From contig JAGBEG010000017.1 in the NCBI GenBank assembly GCA_017937095.1, positions 1 through 64,000 on the forward strand: a stretch of 64,000 nucleotides of DNA, given 5' to 3'. The stretch is from Roseburia sp. (lineage in GTDB: Bacteria; Bacillota; Clostridia; Lachnospirales; Lachnospiraceae). Position 1 is the first letter of the stretch. Every line of letters begins with the position of its first letter. Under the pieces are notes generated by a model. It saw nothing but the letters and a program-made list of their open reading frames with translations, was not told the DNA's origin and did no database searches. Made by a program: the position numbers and the translations under genes. Shown here one piece after another: positions 1 through 8,988 of the stretch.

Positions 1-1
1 A

Positions 2-400
2 ATCGCGGCTCCGGTAACGTTCTTCTATATGAAGCAGTACATGGAAAGCTCGCTTCCGCTGTCATTGATCGAGGCGGCGCGCATCGACGGCTCGGGTGAG
101 TTCCGCACCTTTAATTCCATTGTGCTGCCGCTGATGAAGCCAGCGATTGCGGTGCAGGCAATTTTCACCTTTGTATCAAGCTGGAACAACTACTTCATTC
201 CGGCATTGGTATTACATGAGGACACGAAGAAGACGCTCCCGATTCTGATTGCACAGTTGCGTTCGGCTGACTGGCTGAAATTTGATATGGGGCAGGTATA
301 CGTGATGATCGCGTTCTCCATTTTCCCGGTAATTATTGTGTATCTGATTTTATCAAAGCATATCGTACAGGGCGTCGCGCTTGGAAGCGTGAAGGGCTAA
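2..400 (+). CDS. Sugar ABC transporter permease, MalG-like (5' end outside window)
   Basis: This is the C-terminal 132 residues of an inner-membrane permease of a carbohydrate ABC importer; the open frame runs off the left edge, so the true start is not visible. The EAA loop that docks on the ATPase is present (EAARIDGSGEF, followed by a run ending in LPLMKP), and a last transmembrane helix lies near the end (YVMIAFSIFPVIIVYLIL). MalG-type permeases of family CUT1 have exactly this ending. The gene immediately precedes a terminator and an arabinan-hydrolase operon, so its substrate is probably an arabino-oligosaccharide or related sugar; that is inference. Confidence 0.93.
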   Translation: MAAPVTFFYMKQYMESSLPLSLIEAARIDGSGEFRTFNSIVLPLMKPAIAVQAIFTFVSSWNNYFIPALVLHEDTKKTLPILIAQLRSADWLKFDMGQVYVMIAFSIFPVIIVYLILSKHIVQGVALGSVKG

Positions 401-405
401 ACGAA

Positions 406-440
406 AGGACATGCAGAGGAAACTCTGTATGTTCTTTTTT
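406..440 (+). terminator. Rho-independent terminator after permease
   Basis: A hairpin with arms 406-418 and 423-435 (AGGACATGCAGAG against CTCTGTATGTTCT, with GU pairs) runs into a six-T tract. It closes the transporter operon that enters from the left. Confidence 0.85.
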
Positions 441-519
441 GATAGGGCAAAAAAATCTACAAAAATCACCTCTTGTTTTTGTGCATTTTAGTAAATGTTA
501 AAAAATAGGCTCAAAATTC

Positions 520-547
520 TTGCAAAAATCAGAAATAGGAATATAAT
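520..547 (+). promoter_or_regulatory. Putative sigma-A promoter of the arabinan-hydrolase operon
   Basis: TTGCAA (520-525) and TATAAT (542-547) are separated by 16 bp in an AT-rich leader. Transcription would start near 554, just before the operator-like sequence at 559-572, so a bound regulator would block initiation or early elongation. Confidence 0.6.
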
Positions 548-558
548 TTTAGATATAA

Positions 559-572
559 CTAAAATACTTTAC
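559..572. promoter_or_regulatory. Operator-like site 1 (CTAAAATACTTTAC)
   Basis: This is an imperfect version of the perfect 14-bp palindrome found at 7223-7236. Over the surrounding 21 bp (557-577 against 7221-7241) 19 positions are identical. It lies at the predicted transcription start of the GH43 operon. The proposed binder is the ArsR-like regulator encoded at 6172-7110. Confidence 0.5.
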
Positions 573-600
573 AAAAATCAAAGACAAGAGAGATTGAGCG

Positions 601-1551
601 ATGGAGAAACAGTTAAAATTCAATGAGCCATGGATCTTACAGAGAGCGGACCCCTACGTGTACCGTCACACGGACGGAACCTACTATTTCACGGCGTCTG
701 TGCCGGAGTATGACAGAATCGTATTGAGGGAAGCGGACTGCATTGCAGATTTAGAGACGGCAGAGGAAGTCACGATATGGAAGAAGCATGAGAGCGGACC
801 GATGAGCGAGCATATCTGGGCGCCGGAGCTGCATTATGTGCAGGGCAAATGGTATATTTATTTTGCAGGCGGTGAGAAAGAGGATATCTGGAAAATCCGT
901 CCTTACGTGTTGGAGTGCGAAGGGCAGAATCCGACGCGCGACCATTGGAGAGAGCTTGGCAAAATGCAGCGCGCCGATGAGGATGAGTTTTCCTTTGAAG
1001 CATTTTCCCTTGACGCTACCGTGTTTGAGGATGCCGGAAATTATTACTATGTATGGGCGGAGAAGGTCGGAGTCGGAAAGCAGATTTCAAACCTCTACAT
1101 AGCCCAGATGGAGTCGGCGCATAAGCTTCGCACGGTGCAGGTGCTTTTAACGACGCCCGATTACGATTGGGAGCGCGTCGGCTTCTGGGTAAACGAGGGT
1201 CCGGGCGTGATAAAGCACGACGGAAAGATTTTCCTTACCTACTCTGCGAGCGATACAGGCGTTGCGTATTGTGTGGGGATGCTGACGGCGGAGAGCGGCA
1301 GCGATCTGTTAGACCCGTTATCGTGGAAGAAGGAGCGCTATCCGGTGCTTCGGACAGACGAGTCGAAGGGGATCTACGGACCGGGGCACAACTCCTTTAC
1401 CAGGGATGAAGCGGGAAATGATATTATGGTATACCACGCAAGAACAGAGGCGAAGATTGAGGGCAATCCGCTGTACAATCCGAACCGTCATGCACATCTG
1501 ATGCAGGTGCGGTGGGATGCGGACGGACGTCCGGTATTTTCTTATGAGTAA
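601..1551 (+). CDS. GH43 family glycosidase, probable arabinofuranosidase/xylosidase
   Basis: This 316-residue protein has no signal peptide and so is a cytoplasmic glycoside hydrolase of family 43, an inverting five-bladed beta-propeller. The three conserved carboxylates are visible: Asp17 (RADPYVY, catalytic base), Asp138 (SLDATVF, pKa modulator) and Glu199 (NEGPGVI, general acid). HIWAPELH near residue 71 is another family hallmark. It would release L-arabinose (or xylose) from imported oligosaccharides. It is first in an operon of four arabinan-type hydrolases, with gaps of 21 and 37 bp before the next two genes. The exact GH43 subfamily and substrate cannot be fixed by eye. Confidence 0.88.
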   Translation: MEKQLKFNEPWILQRADPYVYRHTDGTYYFTASVPEYDRIVLREADCIADLETAEEVTIWKKHESGPMSEHIWAPELHYVQGKWYIYFAGGEKEDIWKIRPYVLECEGQNPTRDHWRELGKMQRADEDEFSFEAFSLDATVFEDAGNYYYVWAEKVGVGKQISNLYIAQMESAHKLRTVQVLLTTPDYDWERVGFWVNEGPGVIKHDGKIFLTYSASDTGVAYCVGMLTAESGSDLLDPLSWKKERYPVLRTDESKGIYGPGHNSFTRDEAGNDIMVYHARTEAKIEGNPLYNPNRHAHLMQVRWDADGRPVFSYE

Positions 1552-1572
1552 AGGGGGAAAAGGAGCGGGCAT

Positions 1573-3162
1573 ATGAAGAAGAAATGGGGTGCAGCGGCAC
1601 TTTCCGTGCTGCTGTCTGTAGCAATGGCGGGCGGCTGCGCAGGAGGCGGAGCGGGAAATAAAGCTGCGGAGAATGCGGATCAGTCCACGGAGACCGCAGG
1701 TCAGTCCACGGAGACCGCAGATCAGACCGCAGAGAATACGGCAGGAAAAGCGCTTGACGAAATCGAGACCGGAAGAAAGACAGAAGCGATTTCCTGTCAC
1801 GATCCGCAGATTCTGCTGGCGCAGGACGGACGCTATTATATGTTTGGAAGTCATATGGTGGGAGCATCGTCGGACACGCTTTCGGGCTGGGAATATTTTG
1901 CGAACGGGAATAATCTGTTCGACAATCTCTTTGACGGCGATCTGGATGCATTTGCTTTTGTGGGGAAGAATACGGACGGCGGCTATTCCGTCTGGGCGCC
2001 AAATGTGATCTATAATGAGACGATGCAGAAATATGTGATGTATTTCTGTACGACGTCCTCCTATATCAAATCCAATCTGTGCTTTGCGGTGGCGGACGAA
2101 CCGCAGGGGCCTTATAGCTATGTGGACACGATTCTCTACTCCGGCTACGGCAATTCCGACGCCGAAGAGACGAATCTGTACGAGGTGCTCGGCGCAGACG
2201 CGGATATCAGCAGATATTTAGAATACGGCGGCTACAATAACAAGGCGTGGCCGAACTGTATCGATCCGGCGCTCTTTACGGATGCGGACGGAAGGAGGTG
2301 GATGACCTACGGCTCCTGGTCGGGAGGCATTTTCCTGCTGGAAATCGACCCGGCAACGGGGTATCCGATTCACCCGGAAGCGGACGGGGAAAACGGCGTC
2401 GATCCGTATTACGGAACGCATTTAATCGGCGGCGGACATCATTCCGTTGAGGGACCGTATATCCAGTACGACGAGAAGAGCGGGTACTATTATCTGTTCG
2501 TGTCCTACGGCGGTCTTGAGAGCGACGGCGGCTACCAGATCAGACAGTACCGGAGCGAGAATCCGGACGGTCCTTACGTGGACGCATCGGGAAAAACGCT
2601 TGGGGATGAGGATGATCACTACAATTATGGTTTGAAAATGATGGGCAATTACACATTTCCGAGTCTTGACTGCTCCTATGTATCGCCGGGCGGTCAGTCC
2701 GCGTTCGTCGGGGCGGACGGGAATAGGTACATCACCTACCACCAGCGCTTTGATGACGGTACGGAGTACCATGAGCCGCGCGTGCACCAGATGTTCTTAA
2801 ATGAAGAGGGCTGGTATGTGGCGGCGCCCTTTGCGACGATGGGCGAGAGCTTAAGCGCGGACGGCTATACGCAGGCGGATGTGACGGGAACCTTCTATGT
2901 CGTGAATCACGGCACGGACATCAGTTCTAAGGTCAGAGAGGCAGAGCCGGCAGTGATTGGAGCGGACGGCACGGTGACCGGCGAAGAAATGAGCGGAACG
3001 TGTACGGTCAAAGATGGAACCTGCTATGTCGATCTGGAGTTAGACGGTAAGGAATATCACGGCGTACTGCTTGAGATGGAGGATGAGGCGGGAAATCCCG
3101 TACTTGCGATTATGGCGGCGGGAGCGTCGAATGAGACGGTCTGGTGTGTAAAATATTTATAA
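1573..3162 (+). CDS. GH43 lipoprotein, probable extracellular endo-1,5-alpha-L-arabinanase
   Basis: This 529-residue protein carries a lipoprotein signal peptide (AGGC, lipidated Cys22) and then a Thr/Glu/Gln-rich linker with near-repeats of QSTETA, so the enzyme is displayed on the outer face of the membrane. The GH43 catalytic residues are Asp77 (CHDPQI), Asp231 (NCIDPALF) and Glu293 (SVEGPYI). The catalytic propeller is followed from about residue 430 by a beta-rich C-terminal domain, as in two-domain endo-arabinanases. It would cut arabinan outside the cell to make oligosaccharides for the ABC importer. The assignment to arabinanase rests on these motifs and on the neighbouring arabinofuranosidases. 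Confidence 0.87.
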   Translation: MKKKWGAAALSVLLSVAMAGGCAGGGAGNKAAENADQSTETAGQSTETADQTAENTAGKALDEIETGRKTEAISCHDPQILLAQDGRYYMFGSHMVGASSDTLSGWEYFANGNNLFDNLFDGDLDAFAFVGKNTDGGYSVWAPNVIYNETMQKYVMYFCTTSSYIKSNLCFAVADEPQGPYSYVDTILYSGYGNSDAEETNLYEVLGADADISRYLEYGGYNNKAWPNCIDPALFTDADGRRWMTYGSWSGGIFLLEIDPATGYPIHPEADGENGVDPYYGTHLIGGGHHSVEGPYIQYDEKSGYYYLFVSYGGLESDGGYQIRQYRSENPDGPYVDASGKTLGDEDDHYNYGLKMMGNYTFPSLDCSYVSPGGQSAFVGADGNRYITYHQRFDDGTEYHEPRVHQMFLNEEGWYVAAPFATMGESLSADGYTQADVTGTFYVVNHGTDISSKVREAEPAVIGADGTVTGEEMSGTCTVKDGTCYVDLELDGKEYHGVLLEMEDEAGNPVLAIMAAGASNETVWCVKYL

Positions 3163-3199
3163 GAAGGGGGAACCGGAGCAGGGGCTCCGGCATAGAAAG

Positions 3200-4711
3200 A
3201 TGGCAAAGTTAGTAATCAATGAGGAAAAGACAAAGGGAACGATCGCGCCGGAGATTTACGGACATTTCTCAGAGCATCTGGGACGCTGTATCTACGAGGG
3301 CATGTATGTGGGGGAGCATTCAGATATCCCGAATGTGAACGGTATGCGCACGGATGTGGTCGAGGCGTTAAAGGAGATCAAAATTCCGGTGCTGCGCTGG
3401 CCGGGCGGCTGCTTTGCGGACGAATATCACTGGAAGGACGGCATCGGTCCGAAGGAGACGCGCAAGAAGATGATCAATACCCACTGGGGCGGCGTTGTGG
3501 AGGACAACAGTTTCGGAACGCACGAATATTTTGAACTCTGCCGTCAGTTAGGGTGCAAGACATATGTAAATGGAAATCTTGGCAGCGGAACGGTGCGCGA
3601 AATGTCGGAGTGGGCAGAGTATATGACCTTTAACGGGGTATCTCCGATGGCGGACCTTCGAAAGGCGAATGGTCACGAAGAGCCTTGGACGGTGGATTAT
3701 TTCGGCGTGGGCAACGAGAACTGGGGCTGCGGCGGAAATATGCGTCCGTCCTACTATGCCGACGAGTACCGCAGATACCAGACCTATGTGAGAAATTATG
3801 ATCCGAAAAAGCCGATTCAGAAAATCTGCTGCGGTGCGAATGTGGATGATTACGCGTGGACGAGAGGCGTGCTCGAGACTGCATTTGATCATACACCGCC
3901 GGAATTTCACGGTTTTATGGACGGTCTTTCCCTGCATTATTATGTACATCCGGAAGGGTGGGAGATAAAGGGAAGCGCTACGGAGTTTGACGAAGAGGTA
4001 TGGTATAAGACGCTCAAAAAAGCGCTTTATATGGACACTCTGATCGAACGTCACGGCAATATCATGGATGAGTTCGACCCGGAGAAAAAGATTGCGATGA
4101 TCGTGGACGAGTGGGGCTGCTGGTTTACGGTGGAGCCGGGCACAAATCCGGGATTTTTGTATCAGCAGAACACGATGCGTGATGCGCTCGTGGCAGGCAT
4201 CACCTTAAATATTTTCAACAAGCACTGCGACCGCGTGAAGATGGCGAACCTTGCGCAGATCGTCAATGTGCTTCAGTCCGTCATTTTGACGGAAGGCGCT
4301 TCCATGGTGAAGACGCCGACCTACCACGTATTTCATATGTATCGCGACCATCAGGGCGCAGAGCTTTTGGAGAGCACCTTGACAGGGGTCGGCGAGACCG
4401 GAACCGGCGAATGGCAGGTGCCGGAAGTGACGGAGTCCGTCTCAAGAGATGCAGACGGAGTGATAACCGTGACGCTTAATAATCTTTCCGTATCGGATAA
4501 GAAGGACATTGATATCTGCTTTGCAGCAGGCGAGGGAGAGAGAAGCGTCCGTGAGGCAAGTATTCTCACGGGTGAAATGAAGCAGCACAATACTTTTGCA
4601 GAGCCGGACTGTGTAACAGAGCGGGCATTTGAGGGTTACCGCGTGTCGGGCGATAAGGTTTGCGTGACATTACCGCCGTGCAGTGTGGTAAGACTGCGCA
4701 TAGAGCAGTAG
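3200..4711 (+). CDS. abfA: Alpha-N-arabinofuranosidase, GH51
   Basis: This 503-residue retaining glycosidase of family 51 removes non-reducing alpha-L-arabinofuranosyl residues from arabino-oligosaccharides. The acid/base is Glu173 in [11 protein letters not shown] and the nucleophile is Glu304 in VDEWGCWF. The N-terminal [17 protein letters not shown] and [13 protein letters not shown] are typical of the (beta/alpha)8 barrel, with a C-terminal beta-sandwich. The length matches the family and there is no signal peptide, so it works in the cytoplasm on imported substrate. It starts 37 bp after the secreted GH43 gene and is probably cotranscribed with it. Confidence 0.95.
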   Translation: MAKLVINEEKTKGTIAPEIYGHFSEHLGRCIYEGMYVGEHSDIPNVNGMRTDVVEALKEIKIPVLRWPGGCFADEYHWKDGIGPKETRKKMINTHWGGVVEDNSFGTHEYFELCRQLGCKTYVNGNLGSGTVREMSEWAEYMTFNGVSPMADLRKANGHEEPWTVDYFGVGNENWGCGGNMRPSYYADEYRRYQTYVRNYDPKKPIQKICCGANVDDYAWTRGVLETAFDHTPPEFHGFMDGLSLHYYVHPEGWEIKGSATEFDEEVWYKTLKKALYMDTLIERHGNIMDEFDPEKKIAMIVDEWGCWFTVEPGTNPGFLYQQNTMRDALVAGITLNIFNKHCDRVKMANLAQIVNVLQSVILTEGASMVKTPTYHVFHMYRDHQGAELLESTLTGVGETGTGEWQVPEVTESVSRDADGVITVTLNNLSVSDKKDIDICFAAGEGERSVREASILTGEMKQHNTFAEPDCVTERAFEGYRVSGDKVCVTLPPCSVVRLRIEQ

Positions 4712-4833
4712 GAGCCACAGAGCGGAAAAACGCGGAGTGGTAAGGAATGTAGAGCGTGAAAGGACTTGCGCATGGCGCAGGTCCTTTGTTCCTTAAAGCG
4801 AAGATTATAGAGGGGGAAAAGGAGGGGGATATT

Positions 4834-6156
4834 ATGATAGAATATCCGAAGATGCCGCCGAAACAGCCGCCGAAGTCCGTGGTAAGAGAGGGCGCAGAGC
4901 GGACGGCAAAGGAGCTTGGATTGTGGCTTACGCACGATCCGGCGATTTTCCGCGATCCGGACAGCGGCTATTATTATATTTACTGCACGGGAGCGATCTG
5001 CCAGCGCTCGCGCGATCTGATTCACTGGGAAATGGTCGGCAAGGTCGTAGAGAAGCCGCCTTTGGAGTCGGCAGAGTGGGCAGGAAGCGATGACATCTGG
5101 GCGCCCGATATCGTGAAGGTGGGGAAGGAATATCGTCTGTACTGCTCAAATTCCACCTGGGGCGTGCGGCAGTCCTGCATCTTTCTGGCAGTTTCTGATT
5201 CCCCGGAAGGGCCGTTTGTTCCGCGCGGCTGCGTGTTAAAGACGAGCGATAAGCTTCCGGTGAATGCGATCGATGCAAATATCATTACGGATGTAGATAC
5301 AGGAGAGATGTATATGGTATACGGATCTTTCTGGGGCGGCTGCCATGTATTAAAGCTGGATAAGGAGACGGGGCTTGCAGCGGAAGAGGGCGTCGGTACG
5401 TCTCTGGCGTGCCGTCCGGCATGGATGAGCGGCGGTATCGAAGGCCCGTATATGATCTACAATCCCGATACGAAGTATTATTATCTCTTTGTGTCCTATG
5501 CCTCATTAAAGACGGACTACAATATCCGTGTGGGCAGAAGCAGGACGATCATGGGACCGTTTTTAGACTATAACGGAAGAAAGCTCACCGAGGCGGAGGA
5601 TGCGGACAATACGATCGGGCTGTTGGAATTTGGCGGCTATCGCTGGAATGAAGGCACGCCTTATATGGCGCCGGGGCATAACTCCGTCCTGCGCGATACA
5701 GACGGAAGCTGGTATCTCGTCTGCCATATCAGGGAACTGAATTTTGCGGGAACGCCGGAGCCGTCCACGATGCAGGTGCGAAAACTGTACTGGATGCCGG
5801 ACGGCTGGCCGGTCGTTTCCGCCGAACCGTATGCCGGGGAGCGGGAGCAGCGGATTCCCGCAGAGGAGCTGTTTGGGTATTACGAGAGAATCAGCTTTGT
5901 GCCGTCCCTGCCACAGGGCATTATGCACGCGGTTCCGATGAAGCTTGATGCTTCCGGTTATTATGAGTGCTGTTCGATACAGGGCGAATGGAGCTATGAC
6001 GGCACATGGCTGTCCATCGGCTACGGTCCGAACCGCGAGACGGCGCGCGTGAGCGCGGCATGGGACGCCGAGCGCGATGTGCCGACGATTATCTTAAGCG
6101 GAAAAAGAGAAGACGGAATCTGTTTTTGGGCAAAAAAAGTGGGAACTCTTTCGTAG
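4834..6156 (+). CDS. GH43 family glycosidase, arabinanase-like, cytoplasmic
   Basis: The start is placed at ATG 4834 because it follows a strong AGGAGG site with good spacing; an in-frame GTG 26 codons upstream has no such site. The product is 440 residues without a signal peptide. GH43 catalytic carboxylates are Asp35 (THDPAIF), Asp147 (NAIDANI) and Glu203 (GGIEGPYM), with the DDIWAPDI blade motif near residue 86. It resembles endo-arabinanase-type GH43 enzymes in its motifs but is intracellular, so it may act on short arabino-oligosaccharides. It is the last gene of the operon, followed immediately by a bidirectional terminator. Confidence 0.85.
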   Translation: MIEYPKMPPKQPPKSVVREGAERTAKELGLWLTHDPAIFRDPDSGYYYIYCTGAICQRSRDLIHWEMVGKVVEKPPLESAEWAGSDDIWAPDIVKVGKEYRLYCSNSTWGVRQSCIFLAVSDSPEGPFVPRGCVLKTSDKLPVNAIDANIITDVDTGEMYMVYGSFWGGCHVLKLDKETGLAAEEGVGTSLACRPAWMSGGIEGPYMIYNPDTKYYYLFVSYASLKTDYNIRVGRSRTIMGPFLDYNGRKLTEAEDADNTIGLLEFGGYRWNEGTPYMAPGHNSVLRDTDGSWYLVCHIRELNFAGTPEPSTMQVRKLYWMPDGWPVVSAEPYAGEREQRIPAEELFGYYERISFVPSLPQGIMHAVPMKLDASGYYECCSIQGEWSYDGTWLSIGYGPNRETARVSAAWDAERDVPTIILSGKREDGICFWAKKVGTLS

Positions 6157-6166
6157 AGTTCCCTTT
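6132..6166. terminator. Bidirectional terminator between convergent genes
   Basis: GGGAACTCT (6141-6149) and AGAGTTCCC (6155-6163) form a perfect 9-bp stem over the GH43 stop codon. A TTT run follows on the plus strand, and A7 at 6132-6138 supplies a U tract for the minus-strand regulator gene. Confidence 0.8.
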
Positions 6167-6171
6167 GCCGT

Positions 6172-7110
6172 TTATTCCGTCTCTGCACTCTCGGGTTCGA
6201 TCGGCGCGTAATTGATGCTCACCTTGATGTCCTGTCCGTAATTGCCGAAGGTCTTGCCGAAGATCGTAAGTCCGCCGACGTGCTCGGCGTCGTCGTTGAC
6301 TGCCATGCGGAATTTCATGGAACTGCGGTAATCCAGATTGAAGTCGGTAATCGTCACGTCGGAAATCTGAAGACCGTCGATGAAGGTGCCTTTCTTGTTG
6401 ATGACGAGCAACTTTAGGAGTCCGTACTGATTCCAGTTCGGGAACCACCAGTCCGGGGTGAAGATGCCCTTGATGTCTCCGAAATCTCCGGGGGAGGTCC
6501 AGCTTCCGATGCAGACGTCATTTAGGTAGAAGCAGATATCGGACGGCCAGACATTATTGACGCCGGGCGCTTCGGAGCTTAACTCCGCAGAAATCATGAT
6601 CTGTGTGATCTTCTGGGAGAACGGGATGAAATTCGGTATCTCATACTCCACATAGCCCTTGGTAAACCAGAGAATATCAGCGTTGTACCGGTCGGGATGT
6701 GAGAAATAGCGCACATCGTCCACCTCGCCGATCAAGGCGGTGGAGGATGCGAGCCCGCAGGTAGGGTAGACCTTGTAGTCGCTGTAGTGCCCGACCTTAA
6801 GATCCGCCGTGTAAATATTCTGGGGATCTTCATTTGCATCGAAATCGATCAGCAGCTTGTCCAGATGGAGCGAGCAGATCTTCTGATTGCCGTGCCCGAT
6901 GGACTCGTTCGAGGTAGTGACGATGCCGCAGGCTTCCAGCTTCTTGATATGGCTCGTTAAGGCGCCGTTGGTGATATTGAGCTGCGATGCAAGTTCGTTC
7001 ATATTCATCTGCTTATTCTGCTGCAGTTGTTTGATAATTTCAATTCGGATATCGGAGCCGAGCGCCTTTAGGATTTCTACGCCGTCGTCCAGCGAAGTGA
7101 TGTGAAGCAT
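6172..7110 (-). CDS. ArsR-like winged-helix regulator with C-terminal beta-rich sensor domain
   Basis: This is a 312-residue transcription factor. Residues about 8-90 form an ArsR-type winged helix, including DIRIEIIKQLQ, NELASQLNITNGALTSHIKK and LEACGIVTT. The remaining 220 residues are beta-rich with many aromatic residues (such as DWWFPNWNQYGLLKL) and resemble no common ligand-binding domain; a sugar-binding jelly-roll role is plausible but unproven. The gene is divergent from the sugar-binding-protein gene and convergent with the GH43 operon. Near-identical palindromes lie upstream of both target operons, so it is the probable repressor of the arabinan locus. Confidence 0.8.
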   Translation of the reverse strand: MLHITSLDDGVEILKALGSDIRIEIIKQLQQNKQMNMNELASQLNITNGALTSHIKKLEACGIVTTSNESIGHGNQKICSLHLDKLLIDFDANEDPQNIYTADLKVGHYSDYKVYPTCGLASSTALIGEVDDVRYFSHPDRYNADILWFTKGYVEYEIPNFIPFSQKITQIMISAELSSEAPGVNNVWPSDICFYLNDVCIGSWTSPGDFGDIKGIFTPDWWFPNWNQYGLLKLLVINKKGTFIDGLQISDVTITDFNLDYRSSMKFRMAVNDDAEHVGGLTIFGKTFGNYGQDIKVSINYAPIEPESAETE

Positions 7111-7156
7111 GGTGTTTCTCCCCCTTTGCCAAATATGTTACTGTTATTATACGTTA

Positions 7157-7170
7157 CAAAAATATTTTGG
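7157..7170. promoter_or_regulatory. Operator-like site 2 (CAAAAATATTTTGG)
   Basis: This is a near-palindrome related to the site at 7223-7236 (shared core AAAATATTTT). It lies 47 bp upstream of the regulator start codon, where binding could give autoregulation. Confidence 0.45.
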
Positions 7171-7222
7171 TCAAATTTAAAATGCCAAAATAATTTAAAA
7201 AAAGCTATATAATTCAATAAAA

Positions 7223-7236
7223 CTAAAATATTTTAG
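7223..7236. promoter_or_regulatory. Operator-like site 3 (perfect palindrome CTAAAATATTTTAG)
   Basis: This perfect 14-bp dyad sits 18 bp upstream of the -35 element of the sugar-importer promoter. Together with flanks it matches 557-577 at 19 of 21 positions. It is the best candidate binding site for the divergent ArsR-like regulator. Confidence 0.6.
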
Positions 7237-7254
7237 AAAAAGCCAAAATTTCTA

Positions 7255-7283
7255 TTGACAAAGCAAAAGGCGGATTGTACAAT
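7255..7283 (+). promoter_or_regulatory. Sigma-A promoter of sugar ABC importer operon
   Basis: A consensus TTGACA (7255-7260) and TACAAT (7278-7283) are spaced by exactly 17 bp. The leader to the binding-protein gene would be about 140 nt. The rest of the 320-bp gap between 7111 and 7430 is AT-rich and holds the two operator-like palindromes; I see no gene in it. Confidence 0.8.
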
Positions 7284-7430
7284 ATAACCAATAAGACAGG
7301 GCGAAAAAAAAAAATATGGTAATTTTGACGAACTATTATTTGAAAAAACTGAAATAGTTTCGGGAAAATAACCGCCTGATCTTAAAAAAAGCAGCAGAGG
7401 GTACTGCAACAATGAAAAGGAGAAGAACGT

Positions 7431-8888
7431 ATGAAGGGAAAAGTAATTTCGGCAATGTTATGTGCGTCAATGCTTGCAACGATGCTGGCAGGATGCAGCA
7501 CTACCACCACCGAAGAGGCTGGTGAGTCCACTACAGGCACAGAGGCTGCCGCAAGCAGCAGCTCCACCGCAGAGTTAAAGGGCGAGGGCGACAAGGAGAT
7601 CAACATCCTCATTTATGCACAGGAGCATGAGAAGGTGGTTTACCAGCAGCTCATCGATGAGTTTACGCAGGCACACAAGGATGAGATCAAGACCGTGAAT
7701 TTCGAAGTAACCACACAGGATGAATACGCTACGAAGATGACAGCGGCTATGACGGCAAACGATATGCCGGATATCTTCTACATCGGACCGGAATCGGTAA
7801 GAAGCTATGTGGATAACGGTTATGCACTGGCATTGGATGATTATGTAGATCAGGAAGCGGTCGACAATTTATGGCCGGCGATCAAGAGCGCATATATGTA
7901 TGACGGCACCAACATCGGTTCCGGTTCGCTGTACTGCCTGCCGAAGGATTTATCCTGCTTCGCATTCGCATATAATAAGGACTTATTTGACGAGGCCGGA
8001 CTTGAGTACCCGGATCCGGAGAATCCATATACCTACGACGAGTTCCTGGAAGTCTGCAAGGCGCTGACAAAGGATACGGACGGCGACGGTGAGATAGACC
8101 AGTGGGGCGTTGCAAATGCGAACGCATTCGGTTTCACACCGTATGTATACGGCAACGGCGGACATTTCTTAAACGAGGATTACACCAAGGTCGTAATCGC
8201 TGAGAACGATGCATTCAAAGAGGCATTCCAGTTCTATACCGACCTTACATTGACAAATCAGGTAACACCTTCCGTAGAGCAGGATACCGCACTCGGCGGC
8301 TACCAGAGATGGTTAGACGGACAGATCGGTTTCTACGCATGCGGTACATGGGATGTCGCTGCATTCATGGATGACGCTACGTTCCCGTATGAGTGGGATC
8401 TCTGTGGATGGCCGGTAGGACCTTCCGGTGACGGAAAATCTACGGCATGGCTTGGTACGGTAGGATTTGCAGTATCTGCCGATACAGAGTATCCGGAGCT
8501 TTGCGCAGAGCTGATTCAGGCATTGTCCACAGACCTTGAAGGACAGCAGGCGCTTTGCGGCGAGACAACAGGTAAATCCTTACAGATTCCGAACATTATG
8601 GACTACGCACAGACTACCTTCAAGGAGAAGGTTGCTGACGGAACGATTCCATATGCAAATAACGTAGACGTTATCTTCGGATACATCGAGGGCAACGATA
8701 CATACAACGGTATCTTCACAGAGACCACTTATACTTACAATTCTGAGTGGTGGGATATCTTCCTTGAGGGAATGCCGAACGTACTGACCGGAAATATTTC
8801 CGTAGAGGATTACTGCAACGAGGTTCAGCCGAAGATGCAGGAAGCGCTGGACAACGCGATTGAGTTACAGAACTCTGCAACCAATTAA
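7431..8888 (+). CDS. Sugar ABC transporter substrate-binding lipoprotein
   Basis: This 485-residue extracellular solute-binding protein is of family 1. It has a lipoprotein signal peptide (lipobox MLAGC, Cys22) and a Ser/Thr/Glu-rich linker, then a two-lobed periplasmic-binding-protein fold (NDMPDIFYIG near residue 108, and the Asp-rich DTDGDGEIDQWG near residue 220). It captures oligosaccharides outside the cell for the two permeases that follow. The start follows AAAGGAGAAG with good spacing. Its position divergent from the ArsR-like regulator and inside a hydrolase cluster points to arabino-oligosaccharides. No ATPase gene is linked, so a shared MsmK-type ATPase is likely. Confidence 0.93.
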   Translation: MKGKVISAMLCASMLATMLAGCSTTTTEEAGESTTGTEAAASSSSTAELKGEGDKEINILIYAQEHEKVVYQQLIDEFTQAHKDEIKTVNFEVTTQDEYATKMTAAMTANDMPDIFYIGPESVRSYVDNGYALALDDYVDQEAVDNLWPAIKSAYMYDGTNIGSGSLYCLPKDLSCFAFAYNKDLFDEAGLEYPDPENPYTYDEFLEVCKALTKDTDGDGEIDQWGVANANAFGFTPYVYGNGGHFLNEDYTKVVIAENDAFKEAFQFYTDLTLTNQVTPSVEQDTALGGYQRWLDGQIGFYACGTWDVAAFMDDATFPYEWDLCGWPVGPSGDGKSTAWLGTVGFAVSADTEYPELCAELIQALSTDLEGQQALCGETTGKSLQIPNIMDYAQTTFKEKVADGTIPYANNVDVIFGYIEGNDTYNGIFTETTYTYNSEWWDIFLEGMPNVLTGNISVEDYCNEVQPKMQEALDNAIELQNSATN

Positions 8889-8908
8889 TCATTGAATCTG
8901 ACAGGGCT

Positions 8909-8963
8909 GCCGCAGGAGGATGCAATGCCTGCGTGCTGGAACGGGGTATGTAATGCCTGCGGC
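8909..8963 (+). other. Intercistronic stem-loop between binding protein and permease genes
   Basis: GCCGCAGG (8909-8916) pairs with CCTGCGGC (8956-8963) across a 39-nt loop that itself holds further GC-rich complementarity. There is no U tract, so it is more likely an mRNA-stabilising or attenuating element that lets the binding protein be made in excess over the permeases. Confidence 0.55.
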
Positions 8964-8988
8964 GGTTCTTCTATGAAAAGAGTGGCGT

